Shown here: positions 21,396 to 33,720 of the stretch, one piece after another
How the letters are laid out: every line of letters starts with the position of its first letter
Numbering within the stretch: position 1 is the first letter of the stretch
NCBI GenBank assembly: GCA_010093685.1
Contig: MU006216.1
Location: forward strand, 1-64,000
Direction: 5' to 3'
Length of the DNA stretch: 64,000 bases
Source of the DNA: Ophiobolus disseminans
Lineage: Eukaryota; Ascomycota; Dothideomycetes; Pleosporales; Phaeosphaeriaceae
Made by a program: the position numbers and the translations under genes
The notes under the pieces: model-generated
What the model was told of the DNA's origin: nothing
Database searches by the model: none
What the model saw: only the letters and a program-made list of their open reading frames with translations

Positions 21396-23112
21396 GTGGA
21401 GAGTGACGGCACTACATGGTTCAAGGGACGTTTCCGCAAGCTTGGCAAGAAGTCGTACGCCGTCGAGGTCTTCTTGGTTCTGGAGGCAAAGCTGAACAAC
21501 AGGGCCATTCAGATGCCAAAACCTGGAAACCGAATTCATCTCGAAATCGATCTCAACAACGCCGCAAGACCTTCCAAGAAGAACGTGGCAAACATGGTTG
21601 GCACTGTTATCTACGACGCCCTAGAAACGTCAGCGCCCTTCATCTGCATGGTGAGCGTTACGGACTGCGATCTACACAACCTGGATAATGATATGACTTA
21701 CATCACGTTTGTTGGCTACATTGTAGACAAAACTCCTCACCGGTCTATGTTGGAGGGCATTGCACAGCTCCAGGCATATACGGCGAAGGACTTTGGTCCG
21801 GACTCTCGGCGTAAAATCTTCGACTACCGTACGTCGGCATCAAATACGCATATCTTGAGGACCTCACTTGCGCCCGGATCCCTGAAAAGATTCCAGAAAA
21901 TGCTGAGGCAACCTTCATTTGCTCTAAATGTCAGTCACACCAGGGCGGCGAAGATGACCCTTGTTTCGGCTTCGGGCAATGTTAGCCTTCTCGGATCACT
22001 AGGCACTGGCAAGGCTGGCATTGTCGCAAAAGGCGTGTGTGGTCATTTGGCACTTGGACATCGCGTCATGTGCACTGCTCCTATGAACACTGATGTTCGC
22101 ACCATGGTGGAGCAGTTCTTAGCCACACAAGAAAAGCTCTCGGCTGTGCAGCGCCTGATATCACATCAGTGGGCGATCTTCACCGGTGCTATTGTCAAGA
22201 GGAGAAACCTCAGCAAGCTCTCTGGTCTGGAACACGACGATGCAGCTCTCATCAAGGCTGACAACAAGATTGTGCGCTACCTTCAAAACTCACGAGGTCG
22301 CACTCATTTTCCCAACATCGAAGAAACCGTGGCCTTCAAACTGATGGAGCGCGTCGAAGAATGGTCAACAGATGCGAGATTCGAGAAGCAGGAGAACTTG
22401 CACTCTCGGACCAAACTATACAAGGAAACCAAGGCCAAACTTCCTTTCATGGATCCCGCACATCGCAAGCAGGCCAAGATCCACATCAGCGCCGAAGAAG
22501 AGAATTTTGCTCATATCTTCCTCAAGGAGCTCAAGTATCTGTTCTGCACGGTTTCGACTGCCAGCCCTCCGCTTCTGCAGGAAAGTGGCACGTGGGACGT
22601 TCTCATTATCGATGAGGCGGCTCGTGAAACTCGCGCATGTCTCGCTGTGGCCTTGGGTTCACTCGTCGGCCGTGTTAAGCTTATCTGGTGGGCAGGCGAC
22701 TACAACCTGGGCTCAAACGTCATCGTGAACAAGACTTCGAACGTTGGGGGTTATCTTGCTTGGCCGAAACGTGTTCGCGAGCCTTGTAGGAACTAACAAA
22801 GAAGATCAAGCCACCTCGTGCGAGGTGGCCATGCTGGACACCTGTGACAGGATGAAGCAGGAGCTTAAGAAGCATGGGCAGAAGCCTATTGGCAAGAATA
22901 CCCACAAGACTCCACCCAAGGACATCACGGTTGCGGGCATCGCAAAGCCTAAGAAGAAGAAGGAGCGCATCACCAAGGGCCGACGTTCAAAGAAGCCCAA
23001 GATCAGGTCCAATGGGAGCGATGACGACTCCGACGACAGCAGTGGTGGGGTCCCTCTTGATAGCGGTGACTTCATCAAAGAGAGTGCTGGGACGAGTGCC
23101 CATTTGGATTGA
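21396..23112 (+). pseudogene. Truncated SF1 (Upf1/DNA2-like) helicase gene
   Basis: The frame 21396-22796 carries a degenerate Walker A (LLGSLGTGKAGIVAK, last Thr/Ser replaced by Ala), a Walker B/motif II LIIDEAA, and motif III-like WWAGDYNLG. After that the frame shifts near 22750: GRNVFASLVGTNKED, expected next, appears in another frame, and the sequence jumps to a lysine-rich tail (KPKKKKERI, SDDDSDDSSGG) ending at 23112. Helicase motifs IV-VI are absent, and the N-terminal part is cut off by the LTR at 21387. Relics like this derive from fungal AAA_11/AAA_12-type helicases. Not functional as a helicase. Confidence 0.7.
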
Positions 23113-23604
23113 TGATTGGAACAAGATAGCAGTAATGGATCCTATGCTTCATATCGATGATCCGTGACTGAGCGTTAAATCTCCTCCGTATTGTATATGT
23201 ATTAACATAGTGTGCTCTCAGTAAATTGTGAAAGCTGGAAAAAGCCGAAGCTTGACAACTACATCTGCGTGTATTATTGTTGTTCTATATTCTGGAAATC
23301 CTTTGTATATATACAGGATAAGGTATCTATGTTTGGGGCTTTCGCGACTTACTAAGAGGGGTGGTACGTCCAAATTCTGTTAGCTCTCACGTGATGACGC
23401 ACCGCGCCAGCGGCAGGTGAGCCATAACGTCGCGTTGCTCCGATTCTCTTCTGTTCTCCACCTTCCCTCAACAACTCTACCGCTGTTGATGTTCTAACTT
23501 CGGTTACGGCGCTCGAAGGTCGTATTAAGCCACCTGTCTGCAAACTGAACCCCCCTAAGTCCTTGGTACTAGCGATTCGTTGGGAAAGGCAAACTTAGTA
23601 CCAG
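23113..23604. other. Intergenic stretch
   Basis: AT-rich 3' flank of the helicase relic; no gene seen. Confidence 0.4.
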
Positions 23605-24047
23605 AACATGGTCGTTGGGAAAGGTTCAACAATCTCTTTACAAGTGCTTGCTCGCCTTCGTGCTTGCAAGGTCCTGTTTAAGGATTTTCAGGGTTTCATT
23701 GGTCCTCGTGGCTCGTCTCCCTTCTTTTCAAAAGTTCTCTCCACAACACTCTCAATGTCGTACCAACATACACAAGCACTTTTTGGAAAAGGCCCAAGTA
23801 CCAGCATCCATGTTGGGAAAGGTCCAAAGATCTGTATACAAGCTTTTGCTCGCCTTCGTGCTTACAAAGCCTTGTCTAGAGGTTTCTAGGGGTTCGTTGG
23901 TCCCTGTGGCCCGTCTCCCTTCTCTTCTCTCTGGAACAATCTCTACATCTATAAAGACATTCAACCTTTCCAAACAGGTTGCGGCTTTCCTCACTTTTCT
24001 CTCCAAAACAATTTCTACGTCTAAAAAGACATTCAACCTTTCCATTT
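23605..24047. repeat. Degenerate direct repeats, possibly from a repetitive gene
   Basis: A block of about 115 bp starting GTTGGGAAAGGT (23610-23724) recurs at about 23813-23928 with point changes; both hold TTGCTCGCCTTCGTGCTT. A shorter unit ending AAAGACATTCAACCTTTCC occurs at about 23940-23980 and 24003-24047. On the minus strand the short units read as ERLNVFxDVEIVxER, twice, so the block may be a piece of a decayed gene with internal repeats. No homolog recognised. Confidence 0.6.
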
Positions 24048-26910
24048 AGGTTCCGACCATCTTTGGGTCATCGCAGCTGCGCTCAAGACCAGCTCCTTTG
24101 GTGTCGCCCAGATGGACACCTTCACTGTGGCTACAACAAAGTCAACCTCCGCTGCAAGGCCGATGAGTTTCACCCGGCGCTATACAAAAGCGCTCGTCGT
24201 CTCCAACTAAGCTGCCGATAGGTGGTATGAGAGCTCCATATCTTGATGGCCTACGAGGCTTCTAGAAGTGGATTGACGAGATGACTGGTCCGTTACCAGC
24301 GCCAAATTGTCAGAACGCCTCCCGTCAGCGAAGTGCTTGAGAGCGTTCACGCACGTGTCAAGCAACGTAGATGCGAATTGAATCACAATTACGGTCAACA
24401 TGCCTGCATGCCTGCCGAGGGTGGGGCATCGAGAAGCTGCTTCTCAGAAGCTTCTCGGCCTATTAAGCAGTCGCTGACAGAGACTCCAATTCTGAATTGA
24501 ATAGATGAATCCCAGGACTCTCCCCGTACACTTCAATATGCTTTCAAAAAAGCAGTTGGCGTTGAGTTGTGCTTCCTCGTCGCGCCATGGCGGTCCGTCT
24601 TCATGCGCACCAACAGAAGACTAGCATTGAACCACATATCGTGCGGGGCTGAAAAGATGGTAGTCATTCTTGGAGTGGCTGATGAGGAACACCTGCTATG
24701 ATTCGACGCTGTTTGACAGGAGATTTGCGGAGGTGTTGGTGAGGGCTGGTAAAGTACCCCGCCACATCGCCCAACAGGGTTTTCTGCAATAATGCTGCAA
24801 GGTATACCAGCATGTCTCCACCAAAGTCAGTGGACTTACCTGTGTCTCCTACATCATCCCACTCGATTTTTGAATCTCAACCAAGGTGAGCAGAACAAGT
24901 CTGAACCACAGCGTCGAGATGAAGCAGCCAGCTACTTTTGAAGAGATGGAACAACAGGTATCACGCACAGCCCGCTAGACAGACCACACATTCGACTCAA
25001 GAGTGATTCACGACCCTTATCAGAAGAGTTCAGACAACGTGAAGGTACTCCCGCGCCTACTTCATCACCGACATACATACCAACTATCCCTTTCTCCAGC
25101 CACAGTGACAGTCTCACCTCCACCATCCGGCGTACATCGGCCACACACGTGCGGCGTAGCAGAGAAGCTGAGCGACAAAGCAGCTAGATCATCAGCAATC
25201 GAGGCCATCATCTCTGCATATGACAAGAGCAACGCATCTCAGAGCGATTCATGAAACGCTGTTGACAACATGTACATCACAAGGCAGAGAGATGTCGACA
25301 ATTGTGTGGACAAGCTGCACTACTAGCAGTATGGCTAGTATTGCAGATGCTGGAAATCAGGAGGATGGAACCCAGAAAGGAACCATACATTCTTGATGCC
25401 AGAGATTGTACGTACTGCTCAGAAGCGAAGAAACAACTGCTAACACCCTTGGTATCCTCAGTCGCGTACCATCTTCGACATTTCTTCGAGCGCACTCGAC
25501 TGACAGTCCATCGTGCCATACCAGTACCCTCCGCAACCACAGATCGCAGTCTTCAGCCACGTCTAAATACCTTTCGTGTAGACTGCCCTGACTAGAATAG
25601 GCATAACGAACCTGCAACATCTTGCTCGGCATTGCATGTCTTCTCAAGTCATCACGCCCACAGCTACCGACCCATGATGCGAGTTCGCAAGCTTTTCGCG
25701 AGTTTCATCCACATGTCTTGAGCTTTTGTGTATTGTCTTAGCATGCCTTGTACACGGGAAACATCTTCACGGAATTGCAAGCACGGAAAGCGCTACATAT
25801 TACACCAGCCCCGCGTCCTCGGTGCCACAACTTCTCACACCAAGTCGCATCACTCCCTTTGGCTTCGAAATAGGTACATGTGCAACCAAGCAAGACGCAT
25901 ACGAGCCGGGCCCATTACCACGCATCAACGATTGTGCAAAAAACTAATACGCACAGCAGCTCCACGCACAGGAACAGCAAAAGGCGAAGAAACAGGATAA
26001 GATGAGGAGAGCTGGGGTTTGCGTTGCGATACCCATCTCTTCAACCCAGAACAACACACCATCGCACCATCGGCGACTTCCTCAACGCCCGCGTCAAGAC
26101 TACTCACGAACTCGACACTGCAGTTCCTACAAACCAGACAAATCCCAAAAGCGTTCATATCCGTGATGCACCACGAGGGACAACAGCCGGTCAACACCCC
26201 GTCGCACCGCGTCACGCCGTGTGGTTGTTGGGACGCGGGAAGGGACGTGTGCTTGAAACGGAAGAAGGAAGGGGTATACTAAGGGGTATAGAGGACATAG
26301 AGAAGGAATAGGGAGAGAGATAAGAGGCGAGTGCAAGATTATTGATTATTGGGTAAATGACATGTATCGTCAATGCTTGCTCCCTGTTCAAGATTGTGAC
26401 GGCAAATATCGACATATATACCTTGTGTTTTGAGAAGTGCATAAGGTCGGCCTTTTTGTACCGTTACAAAAATGCCTAAATGTATCACCAAGTCAAAAAA
26501 ACCAAGCTAATCTGGCTCTTCTTTAAAACCTCCACACGAATCTATATCATAAGCTTGCTTAACTATAAGCTCCATCACATTCCTAGACGAGGACACTACA
26601 TGCGACTTTAGCAGCTCGGAACCGTAGCAGAGGACTGTAAATGGGATTTCCCATGGGCTGGTGGAATAATGTGGAGTGTTAGAAGAAGAGATGCGACGGT
26701 GAGGGTGGGCGGGAATGTGGGGACGTACTTGGATTAAAGGATGGATGATGGGGGATCTGACAGAGCTGGTATCTGGGGCGAGGGTGTGATGTATGTATGG
26801 TGTTTGTCATTGCAAGAACACTAAATATCAAAACAGGTCCAACCGTTATCGAGAACGCCGTGAACGCCATCCCAATGCATCCTCCTTTTCACGCCCACTC
26901 TCTCCACCCA
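24048..26910. other. Gene-poor tract of 2.9 kb
   Basis: No gene I can support. Short coding-like frames exist (for example 24900-25254, where two frames seem to continue one another across stops and end in SNASQSDS), which may be remnants of a gene. No tRNA, 5S rRNA or element termini were seen. The right end contains the 3' flank of rpa43. Confidence 0.35.
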
Positions 26911-27711
26911 TCACTCAACCACTGCAACCTCCCCACCATCCGCCTCTTCCCTTCTATTCTTCGTCCTCAACACCCCATTCGTCTTGTGCTTTTGCTTGTT
27001 TTTGCCGCCTTGCCGCTGCAGCTCCTTCACAGCCCTCTCTTCCTCCAGCGTCAACAAACTGCCCTCAATCCTCATAACGCCCTTCCCCCTGCCCCTCCCA
27101 TCCATTCGTCCCTCAAAGTCCCGAATCCTCACGCCCTCCAGCAGACCCTCGACACACTCGCCATCGCCATCAAGCCACCAGCCGCCTTCGTCGCTGATGC
27201 GCCCGTCCCAGCCTTTGTGTACTTTGTTCGCCGTCTCTGAGTGCCATGTCCAGGACGCTGGGAAGTGGTCTTTCGTGATACTGACTGGGAAGGTGTTAAG
27301 GTGTGAAAGCGTGATGTGCGTATGCGATTGATGCGTTATTTGCCCCGAGAGAATGGCGTGTACGGCGGGGCGGAATATCAGGAGGGAGGCCGTGGCCCAG
27401 AGGAAGGGAGTTGTGTATTCGTCGATGTGGCGGAGGAGTAATTGCGCGCCCTGCTCTTGGTGCTGTGCTTGTGACGTCGATGTTGTGTTGTTTGATTTTT
27501 GCGGTGGCTTGTCGCTCAGCTGGACGTCTTCGTAGGCGAGTACGATGCCCCGTGCAGGCGGGAAGTAGGATAGTAGGAGCGGCGAGAATACGGAGGCGCA
27601 GATGGCGGGTAGCGGGTCGTTGAGGGATGCGGGGGAGAGGGAGACGTATTGCGAGATGCGTTCGATGTGGAGGAGAGAATAGTCAGGTGATTCTGGGGGT
27701 ACTGGCGTCAT
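26911..27711 (-). CDS. rpa43: DNA-directed RNA polymerase I subunit RPA43
   Basis: An intronless 266-residue frame. LPAICASVFSPLLLSYFPPA, then GIVLAYEDV, matches the N-terminal tip-associated domain of Rpa43. FLWATASLLIFRPAV followed by LNTFPVSITKDHFPASW matches the OB-fold half. GKGVMRIEGSLLTLEEE is the conserved fungal C-terminal segment, and the protein ends in a lysine/arginine-rich tail. Rpa43 with Rpa14 forms the Pol I stalk that binds the initiation factor Rrn3. The start at 27711 is the first ATG after a CT-rich leader. Assigned by recall of family pattern, so some risk remains. Confidence 0.75.
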   Translation of the reverse strand: MTPVPPESPDYSLLHIERISQYVSLSPASLNDPLPAICASVFSPLLLSYFPPARGIVLAYEDVQLSDKPPQKSNNTTSTSQAQHQEQGAQLLLRHIDEYTTPFLWATASLLIFRPAVHAILSGQITHQSHTHITLSHLNTFPVSITKDHFPASWTWHSETANKVHKGWDGRISDEGGWWLDGDGECVEGLLEGVRIRDFEGRMDGRGRGKGVMRIEGSLLTLEEERAVKELQRQGGKNKQKHKTNGVLRTKNRREEADGGEVAVVE

Positions 27712-28113
27712 TGCGACGGGTGTAGGGGGTGGGGCGGCGGCGTGGTGTGGTTTGCGATCGAGGAGTGTCGCGTCGCGCAGTTGGGAAAAAAAGTTGGAGA
27801 TGTCGGCGTTTGGGCGCGAAAGATGCCGAGGGGTGTGGGGTACGCCAAGACACTAAAACACGGTCTATATCAGCGCAGTAAGAAGATGGTTGATATCAAG
27901 GTCGAATTTGTCCCTGTTTGGACTAATATTCCCATGACCAAACACTTGTATCATTGCTTTCTTTGGCCAAATCATCCCTTCCATTGTTCCGTCCAGCTAG
28001 CCTTCCCAGCTGTTCAGATGATGCGAAGATGGCTCGACGACCCGGCTGAATGCCTCCAGATATCTATACACACCCCTACTCATGTCCGTCGCACTGGCAT
28101 TATCAATGCTACT
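27712..28113. other. Short intergenic stretch between rpa43 and prp43
   Basis: About 400 bp with the rpa43 promoter and the prp43 3' flank; both genes are on the minus strand. No gene seen. Confidence 0.4.
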
Positions 28114-30496
28114 CTACCGACGTCCTCCCTTCTCGGCCTCCTTCCGCTGCAGCTTCTGAGTGACCCTGAGCAGAGCCTGCTTGATCTCGCCCTTCTTGAA
28201 TTGTGAGAGATCGTAGTAGTTGGGTGAAATGTCCTTTATTTCGTTAGTATCGGTCCAAACCACTGCAAGGAGAGTGAACATACCATCAGCCACTCAGGCT
28301 TAACCGAGGTCACTGTGCGGATGTAGTTCTTGGTTGTCAGAACAAACTCGTTGTAGATGACCCATTCGCTGTCCTCGGCAAGCACGGTGCTGGGATGTAG
28401 CAACACGTTCTGCTCATCCTTGACTGTGACATACGCCTTGCCGTTGCCCTCACGTTTTGCGACCTGCATGAAGAAGCCAGCAACAAGAGCACGTTGGATG
28501 TTCTCGTAGTACTTCTTGTTCTCGAAGGGTGTCGACATGAGCTCGAGCTCTTCGCGCTCCATTATGCGCTTGAGCTGGAGGCGGACGTTGTCGGCCTGTT
28601 GCAGAGCACGGTAGGAGAGGAAGTGGTCGTGGCACCACTGCTTGGGATTCGATTGAGCCTCCTCGCCCTTAAAAGCATGGTAGACGTTGAGCATGGTGAG
28701 ATGGTCGCCCTTGGGATGCGCAAAGAGCTCCTTCATTTCGTCGGCTCGCTTGCGATTGGCGGCCGGTCGGACGAAGACCTGAGGGACGGACAAAAGCGCA
28801 GTCAGTGATAGGATCTCGTTCGAGCAGTAGAACTCGGGTGATGTGATCAGCATGACCGCAAGCGCAGGGTCAAGGGGGAAGCCCGAGGCCAAACTGCCGA
28901 GCGTAGTCAGCTCGCCCTCGTCGTCCAGACACGCCAGGTAGTTGAGCTCCTCCAATGCGCGCATCAGCGTCTCTGGTGCCGGTGGATCCATGAGATCGAA
29001 GTGAACCAAGTCGTCTACACCCAGCTTCTTCAGTTCCAAGACCGTGCTCGCCAAGTTCGACCGCAGAATCTCGGGGTATGTCTGCTCGATGAGCTCCTTC
29101 TTAAACGCCTGCTCCGTGTACAAGCGAAAGCATTTTCCAGGGCGCGTACGACCAGCACGACCGGCGCGCTGTTGGGCCGATGCTTTAGAGATGGGAGATA
29201 CGAGGAGTGACTCGACACGAATTCGGGGGTTGTACACCTTCTGTTTACTGAAACCGGGGTCCACAACGTAGACGATGCCGTCAATGGTAAGCGATGTCTC
29301 GGCGATGTTTGTCGAGACAATGCACTTCCTGCCCGGTCGGCCTCCGGGCGTTGTTGGCGGCGGCGCAGGGTTGAAAATCTTCTGTTGCTGGGCGGGTGGG
29401 AGCGTGCCGTAGAGCGGATATACGACGAGCGGCCCTGCGCCACCCTCTCTGCTCAGATCTTGTGCCTCCAGGTTGATCTTCCTACATGCGTCCTCAATCT
29501 CCTCCTCACCCGTCAAGAACAGCAGAATGTCGCCCTCGGGCTCGGTGGCGTGGATCTGGAGTACGGTTCGGAGCGCAGCCTCGACGTAGTCTCGCTCGGG
29601 CGCTGGCGTGTAGAAAACTTCGACGGGGTGCGTTCGTCCGGGCACGGCGAGCAGCGGGGCGTTGTGGAAGTACTTTTGAAACTTTGTGGCGTCGAGGGTG
29701 GCGCTCATGATGATGAGCTTCAGGTCCTTGCGCCGCAGCACGACCTCCTTCAGCAGGCCCATGAGGATGTCCGTGGCCAGGGTGCGCTCGTGGGCCTCGT
29801 CGAGGATGATGGTGCTGTAGCGAGTCAAGTTGTGGTCGTTCATGGCCTCGCGCAGCAGCATGCCGTCGGTCATGTACTTGAGGATGGTGTTGGGGCCCGT
29901 CTTGTCCTCGAAGCGAATGCTGTATCCCACCTCCTCGCCCAGCTCCACGTCCATCTCCTCGGCCACACGCTGCGCCACCGACATGGCAGCGACTCGGCGT
30001 GGCTGCGTGCAGGCGACCATCTGCGCGTTCTGGTTGGGGAGGTCGTCGAAGAGGACGAACTGGGGTATCTGCGTCGTTTTTCCGGAGCCCGTCTCGCCGA
30101 CGAAGACGAGGATTTGCGACTCCTGGTAGAGCTTGAGGAACTCATCTCTGCTGTCTGTCAGTAATGTGTATGCGGCTGTGGCGCGATGGCGTACCTCTGC
30201 TGGTGGACGGGCAGGCCTCGCCGTGTCTTGAGGATGCTCATGTATTTGCTCGACAGCGGCCGGCCGGTGAAGGCGTTGTTTGGCCCGTCTTCGGCACGGC
30301 TTGCCTGCTTGGTCGTCGTCGCATGGCGCTTGAAGCTGGAGAGCGCATTGCTGCCGTTGTACTCGCTGGGCTGCTCGTCATAAAGGTGGGATAGATATGG
30401 GTTGGTTGCGGGATCCATCTTTCCGTTGCCATTCTCTTCGACCTTGACACGCTTGACGCGCGCGCTGTCGTCGTCGTTATTTTCCCTTTTAGCCAT
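28114..30496 (-). CDS. prp43: Pre-mRNA-splicing and ribosome-biogenesis DEAH helicase Prp43
   Basis: Exons 30496-30195, 30147-28284 and 28233-28114 give 761 residues (yeast 767). All SF2 DEAH motifs are visible: GETGSGKTTQ (I), TQPRRVAAMSVAQRVA (Ia), LDEAHERT (II), MSATLD (III), STNIAETSLTIDG (V) and QRAGRAGR (VI). The winged-helix, ratchet and C-terminal OB regions follow, ending EKGGRR. N-terminally NPYLSHLYDEQ and LPVHQQR-DEFL across intron 1 are typical. Prp43 disassembles lariat spliceosomes and works in both ribosomal subunit pathways with G-patch partners. Intron 2 has a TACTAAC branch site and an AAG acceptor. An in-frame upstream ATG at 30505 would add three residues. Confidence 0.95.
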
Positions 30497-30859
30497 ATCG
30501 TGCATGCCGAGGGTGGAGGTCGTAGTTAGGGTCGTGACTTCCGTGAATGTCTGCCTCGTTGGAAAAAGTTAAACACCGATCGTCCATGCGCCGGCTAGTG
30601 CCGATGCGCGAATCAACACACACACCTATCAAGGATGCGAACAATATCTCACAGCAACATGTAGGCGCCAGCTGTTTCCACCTTATGGTGGTTGAATTTA
30701 CCTTCCTCCCTCTATTCTCAAGCGACTCCCTGCTTGACATCCCTTGCGCTGAAAACCCCCGTCTCTCCTTCATCAACCCCGCCGCTCCATCCATTGCGAA
30801 CTTTTCACCCCCTCCCTGCAATAATCTTGAGGACACACTAACCCGCCATACTCTGCGCC
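30497..30859. promoter_or_regulatory. Divergent promoter region prp43 / PRMT5 gene
   Basis: The 363 bp between two start codons on opposite strands must hold both promoters. No canonical TATA box is evident. CT-rich tracts precede the PRMT5 start. Confidence 0.5.
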
Positions 30860-33353
30860 ATGTCTTATTCGGACGGTAACGAGGGCACCTCGCCAATACT
30901 TTACATCGGCCACCACGAGACGAAGCGGGCACTACATGCCTCAACAGAGTTGGTTCAGCATGCGCAGGATCTTGGAGTAGGAGCAACAATATTTAGGCGT
31001 GATTAGAACTAACGCCGAGCAGTATGACATGCTCACCAGCCCCATCACCAACGACCACTTCCACACCCGCGTCCTGAGCCTCCTCAACTCCTACACCCAG
31101 ACCCTCGACGGCCCTTCACAGCCACTACCCTTGATCCCAGCGCTCGACCACCCAGACACACCCCTCGGCCCGAGCGAGACCATAAGCCAGCTTGTCACCT
31201 TCACGAGCTCCTGGATTGACCTCTCCTCTCCCGACCCAGTCATCGCCCACCTCTCACGCCAGGTCTTCCACCTCGAAATCGCATACGCTGCTTTCTGTGG
31301 CGCTACAAATGTTGTTGTGCCTGGGCCACGGCTAGCTCATGGCCAAAATGGCGTATCGCAATTCGCTCGGTGTGTCAAAGAGGCCCTGTCCACAGGCTCC
31401 TACATCCAGCTACATGTCCAACTGCCCATGGATGGATCAACGGCAACAGCTTTGAACGACGACCTCGGAGACCTGGCACGCTTTTCAAGGCCAGAGTATG
31501 ATTCGAATGCCGAGGGACAACACATCAATCCCTGGGGCTCGTGGGAGGCCTGGAACACCATCAGGACCATGTGTAAATATAACAGCAGACTCTCTGTATT
31601 TCTCGATCTGCCCCGACGCCTCCCTTCCCTCGCACTCCAAGCGAGATGGTACTCGGAGCCCCTTCGACTGCTTAACCTGCCCGCCTCCTCTTTCCTCTTG
31701 AATGCTCGCCAATCTTTCGTCCTCTCAAAAGCACATCAGGCCTTTATCTTCCGGTGTGCGCGCCTAAGGAGTTCCCCGTGGTTGCTCATCTCCGACATTG
31801 GCCCGCTTCCAGGCATTGATGAACCAGACATGATCATGTCGTACTCTACTGGCCATCTCTCTCCACGCACGGCCGAAGATGCACCAAGCCCTGGGTCGTC
31901 CGACGCCCCTCCGCCGACTCCCGCCGAAGCTGCTCAGCTGGCGAAGAAGATAGGAAAGAAGACGAGTAGTAGTAATGATCCGACACCGCATTTAAGCTAC
32001 CTCCGATATCTTCAACGCAATCAACCGCCCAAGAGTCAGCTGGAGCGGTTCGGTGGTGGTTTCCAAGACTACCTCCAAAGCCCTCTCCAGCCGCTTACTG
32101 ACAATCTCGAGTCGATTACCTATGAAGTGTTTGAAAAAGATCCGATCAAGTACGCTTGGTATGAGCGGGCAATTGCTCAAGCACTGGGCGATTGGCATGA
32201 GCAGCACAGGACAACCAGTTCCGGAGGTAGCGCTGTTGTGATTGCAGTCGTGGGCTCTGGTCGAGGTCCCCTCGTCACTCGGGCGTTGAATGCAAGCGCA
32301 AGCAGCGGCGTACCTGTGCGAATCTATGCGATCGAGAAGAACCCCAACGCCTATGTGCTCCTGCAGCGACACAACGTGCAAACGTGGGGCGGCCGAGTCA
32401 CGGTTGTCAAAACCGATATGCGAGCCTGGAAGGGCCCGACATTAGCTGATGGCACCTTCGGCAAGGTCGACATCCTAGTCAGTGAGCTACTCGGGTCATT
32501 TGCGGATAACGAACTATCACCTGAGTGTCTCGATGGAGTGCAGCATGTCCTGAATCCAGATCACGGTATTTCGATACCGTCCAGCTACACCGCGCACTTC
32601 ACTCCTATATCAACTCCCAGACTGTGGTCGGACTTGAACCATCGCAGCACTAACATCGACTCGAATGCGTTTGACATACCTTGGGTGGTCATGCTGTCAC
32701 AGTTCGACTTTCTGTCAACAGAGAGCCGCGAGACGATATCTTCCAAGCAACTCACAAACGGTACGAAAATGAGCAATTTCAATCTCGAGGCCCCTCTCGC
32801 TCCGATTGTGCACACAGCATGGGAGTTTTCGCATCCACTTCCCCCCTCAGTACTTGTGCAGGCCTCACTACGAAAAGGTGGCTCAGCAATCGGCGGTGGA
32901 GGCGGCTTTGTCGGCGGCGATGGAGCCAACGAGCACAACTACCGAGACTGTCGCATCACCTTTCCGATTCAAGAGCAGAGCGTATGTCACGGTCTGGGCG
33001 GTTATTTCGAGACGGTACTCTACAGCGGATCGCAAGGCCCTGTCGAGCTCAGCACGAATCCAGTGACCATGGAGGCGAAGAGCAAGGACATGATATCTTG
33101 GTTCCCCATATTCTTTCCGCTCAAAGTGAGTTCCAGTCAACATTCTGGCTTTGAATTAGTGCTAATAGATGCATAGACACCCCTGCAACTGCCCGCCAAG
33201 TCAGAGGTCGAAGTCAGCTTCTGGCGCCAGACTGACGACCGGAAAGTGTGGTACGAGTGGCTCGTGGAGAGCTTCATGACGATCGGTGGACAGCGGGTGC
33301 GGCTCAGTACTTCAGATCTGCATTCGAGCAAGAGCAATGGGTGCATGATGTAG
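30860..33353 (+). CDS. Protein arginine N-methyltransferase PRMT5 (Skb1/Hsl7)
   Basis: Exons 30860-30976, 31023-33125 and 33177-33353 encode 798 residues. After an N-terminal TIM-barrel-like part, the SAM-binding motif VVGSGRGPLV lies near residue 450, IYAIEKNPNAY carries the ribose-binding Glu, and VSELLGSFADNELSPE (about 524) is the double-E active loop with the PRMT5-type spacing. The C-terminal barrel ends in GCMM as in fungal homologs. PRMT5 makes symmetric dimethylarginine on histones and Sm proteins and affects polarity and cell-cycle control. The first exon (MSYSDGNEG) joins at GA|gtagga..gag-cag|TATGAC to restore LGYDMLTSPIT. It has a Pro/Ser-rich insert around 300-330. Confidence 0.93.
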
Positions 33354-33720
33354 GAGATTCGGATGCTGAGCTCGTGGAGGCCTCTTGCATGGCAGCTGGT
33401 CACTGAGGATTTTAAGAAACAGGACCTTGCAGAGGACACCAAGGCACGACTTACACGTCATGGATAGTGTTTAGATACCACTGTCTTATGACAAGATAGA
33501 TGTATCCCTATCATCACTTCTCACGTGACATCATGCACTTCCTTCAAAGCACGAAGGTTTCGCTCTTGTGTTCATGGGAGTGAGATATCCACCACACCAC
33601 ATGTAAAACTCCTACCCCACCAGTCACCAGCATATGTCGTGACTCCAAGACAAAGAATCCCAAGGTGTCCATTGGTATTTACCTCAACCCCTTCCCCTCC
33701 ATTCTTCCCATTCCTTCCCC
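33354..33720. other. Short convergent intergenic stretch
   Basis: Holds the 3' ends of the PRMT5 and DUF423 genes; no other feature seen. Confidence 0.4.

Noticed and set aside
29385..30164. 259-codon open frame on the plus strand
   Set aside because: Antisense to prp43, a product of GC-rich codon use.
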